34,688 nt of DNA, taken from contig DRKI01000180.1 in assembly GCA_011051875.1 (NCBI GenBank), positions 1-34,688 of the forward strand. Reading direction: 5' to 3'. A program made the position numbers and the translations under genes. Source of the stretch: Desulfobulbus sp. (GTDB lineage Bacteria; Desulfobacterota; Desulfobulbia; Desulfobulbales; Desulfobulbaceae). The notes under the pieces were generated by a model. It ran no database searches and had not been told where the DNA came from. It saw only the letters and a program-made list of their open reading frames with translations. How positions within the stretch are numbered: the stretch's first letter is position 1; every line of letters starts with the position of its first letter. Of the stretch, positions 33,996 through 34,688 are shown piece by piece.

Positions 33996-34688
33996 ATGAT
34001 GCCGACCCTGCTCATCATCGGCGCACTGGGAGGCATCACCGGCTTCCTCTCCGGCCTGCTCGGCATCGGCGGCGGCATCATCATGGCGCCGCTGCTGCTC
34101 TACATACCACCACTGCTGGGCCAGCCCTCTTTCTCCATGCAGACCGTGGCGGGCCTGACCATAATCCAGGGCCTGGCCGCCTGCATCTCGGGCGGCCTCA
34201 CCCACCGTAAGCACCATTTTCTCTCGGCCAGGCTCGTCACCTGGATGGGGTTCACCCTTTTCACCGCCTCCTTTGCCGGCGGCGTCAGCGCACGCCATAC
34301 CGACAACAACCTCCTGCTGCTGGTGTTTGCCCTCATGGCGCTCATCGCCGCGGTCCTGATTATCCTGCCCGGAAAACAGGAAGAGGAGTATCCCGAGGCA
34401 GGGAACCTCACCTTCAGCCGGTCGCGGGCCGTCCTGGTATCGGTGGTGGTGGGTTTCTTCGGCGGCCTGGTCGGCCAGGGCGGATCCTTCATCCTCATCC
34501 CCCTGATGACCCTGTACGTGAAGGTTCCCACCCGCATAGCCATCGGCAGCAACCTGGCCATCGTCTTTCTCTCCACCCTGGCCGCCTTTCTCGGCAAGGC
34601 GATCACGGGCCAGGTCGCCTGGCCCTTCACCGTCCCCATTGTCCTCACCGTGGTGCCGGCCGCATTCCTGGGCGCCACCTTCAGCCAG
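33996..34688 (+). CDS. TauE/SafE-family membrane exporter (3'-truncated by window)
   Basis: 231 codons, open to the window end. The family's repeated motif is seen twice: GFLSGLLGIGGGIIMAPLLL near the N-terminus and GFFGGLVGQGGSFILIPLM near residue 155, each opening a bundle of hydrophobic helices. Members export sulfite, sulfoacetate or related organic or sulfur anions across the inner membrane. ATG ATG at 33996/33999 comes 2 nt after the selD stop, so it is almost surely co-transcribed with selD. Translation from the selD stop region is likely by re-initiation, since no clear ribosome site stands there. Linkage to selD invites the idea that selenite or selenide-related anions are handled, but this is speculative. 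Confidence 0.92.
   Translation, partial: MMPTLLIIGALGGITGFLSGLLGIGGGIIMAPLLLYIPPLLGQPSFSMQTVAGLTIIQGLAACISGGLTHRKHHFLSARLVTWMGFTLFTASFAGGVSARHTDNNLLLLVFALMALIAAVLIILPGKQEEEYPEAGNLTFSRSRAVLVSVVVGFFGGLVGQGGSFILIPLMTLYVKVPTRIAIGSNLAIVFLSTLAAFLGKAITGQVAWPFTVPIVLTVVPAAFLGATFSQ

Noticed and set aside
1-34688. CRISPR arrays, tRNA or rRNA genes, integrases, transposases
   Set aside because: Looked for regular repeat-spacer spacing, tRNA T-loop sequences and recombinase motifs; none were seen.

Overview
The window is GC-rich bacterial chromosome with ordinary gene density on both strands. I see no tRNA, rRNA, integrase, transposase, phage structural gene or CRISPR array. The best guess for the source is an anaerobic Desulfobacterota (Deltaproteobacteria), perhaps of the Desulfobulbales. 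This rests on a selenophosphate synthetase that itself contains selenocysteine, a divergent LysR regulator of the kind I recall beside selD in such bacteria, a SulP-type anion transporter, a TauE/SafE exporter and a DUF5335 protein. The lineage is inference; no marker gene is present.

Layout. 1-5568 (minus) is one run: argJ, a degenerate-CYTH/CHAD protein, an orphan ParA ATPase, a SixA-like histidine phosphatase, then a CLC anion channel cut by the window start. The CHAD, ParA and SixA genes are separated by 16 nt or less. 6044-10589 (plus) holds a cardiolipin synthase, a YfcE-like phosphoesterase and a methyl-accepting chemotaxis protein. 10915-15573 (minus) holds a SulP/STAS transporter, a LOG-family protein and a second CLC with CBS domains. 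15841-18699 (plus) is a tightly coupled three-gene operon (GT4 glycosyltransferase, DUF2334 deacetylase-like protein, UPF0104/AglD-like membrane protein), likely for an envelope glycolipid or glycan. UspA and an unrecognised helical protein follow.

20634-25372 (minus) reads DUF5335, MarC, a very large MscK-like mechanosensitive channel, and a DUF202 membrane protein. 25534-28657 (minus) is a large subtilase with an unusual cysteine/histidine C-terminal module, followed by a small gene that looks like a free copy of its N-terminal pro-region. A divergent M15 peptidase with a peptidoglycan-binding-like domain lies at 28960-29745. Then come a radical SAM gene, a frameshifted periplasmic solute-binding-protein gene, a LysR gene with no canonical start codon, selD with an in-frame UGA, and a TauE/SafE gene cut by the window end.

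The most notable items are: (1) a roughly 95-bp dispersed intergenic repeat present three times (5936-6029, 21066-21160, and inverted at 10796-10887) with a hairpin core; (2) Sec-containing SelD, with the UGA at 32992 followed by a clean hairpin; (3) the LysR gene whose helix-turn-helix is readable only upstream of any ATG/GTG/TTG; (4) the SixA-ParA-CHAD cluster, which could be a positioning or phospho-regulatory module for polyphosphate; and (5) the subtilase with a stand-alone pro-domain partner.
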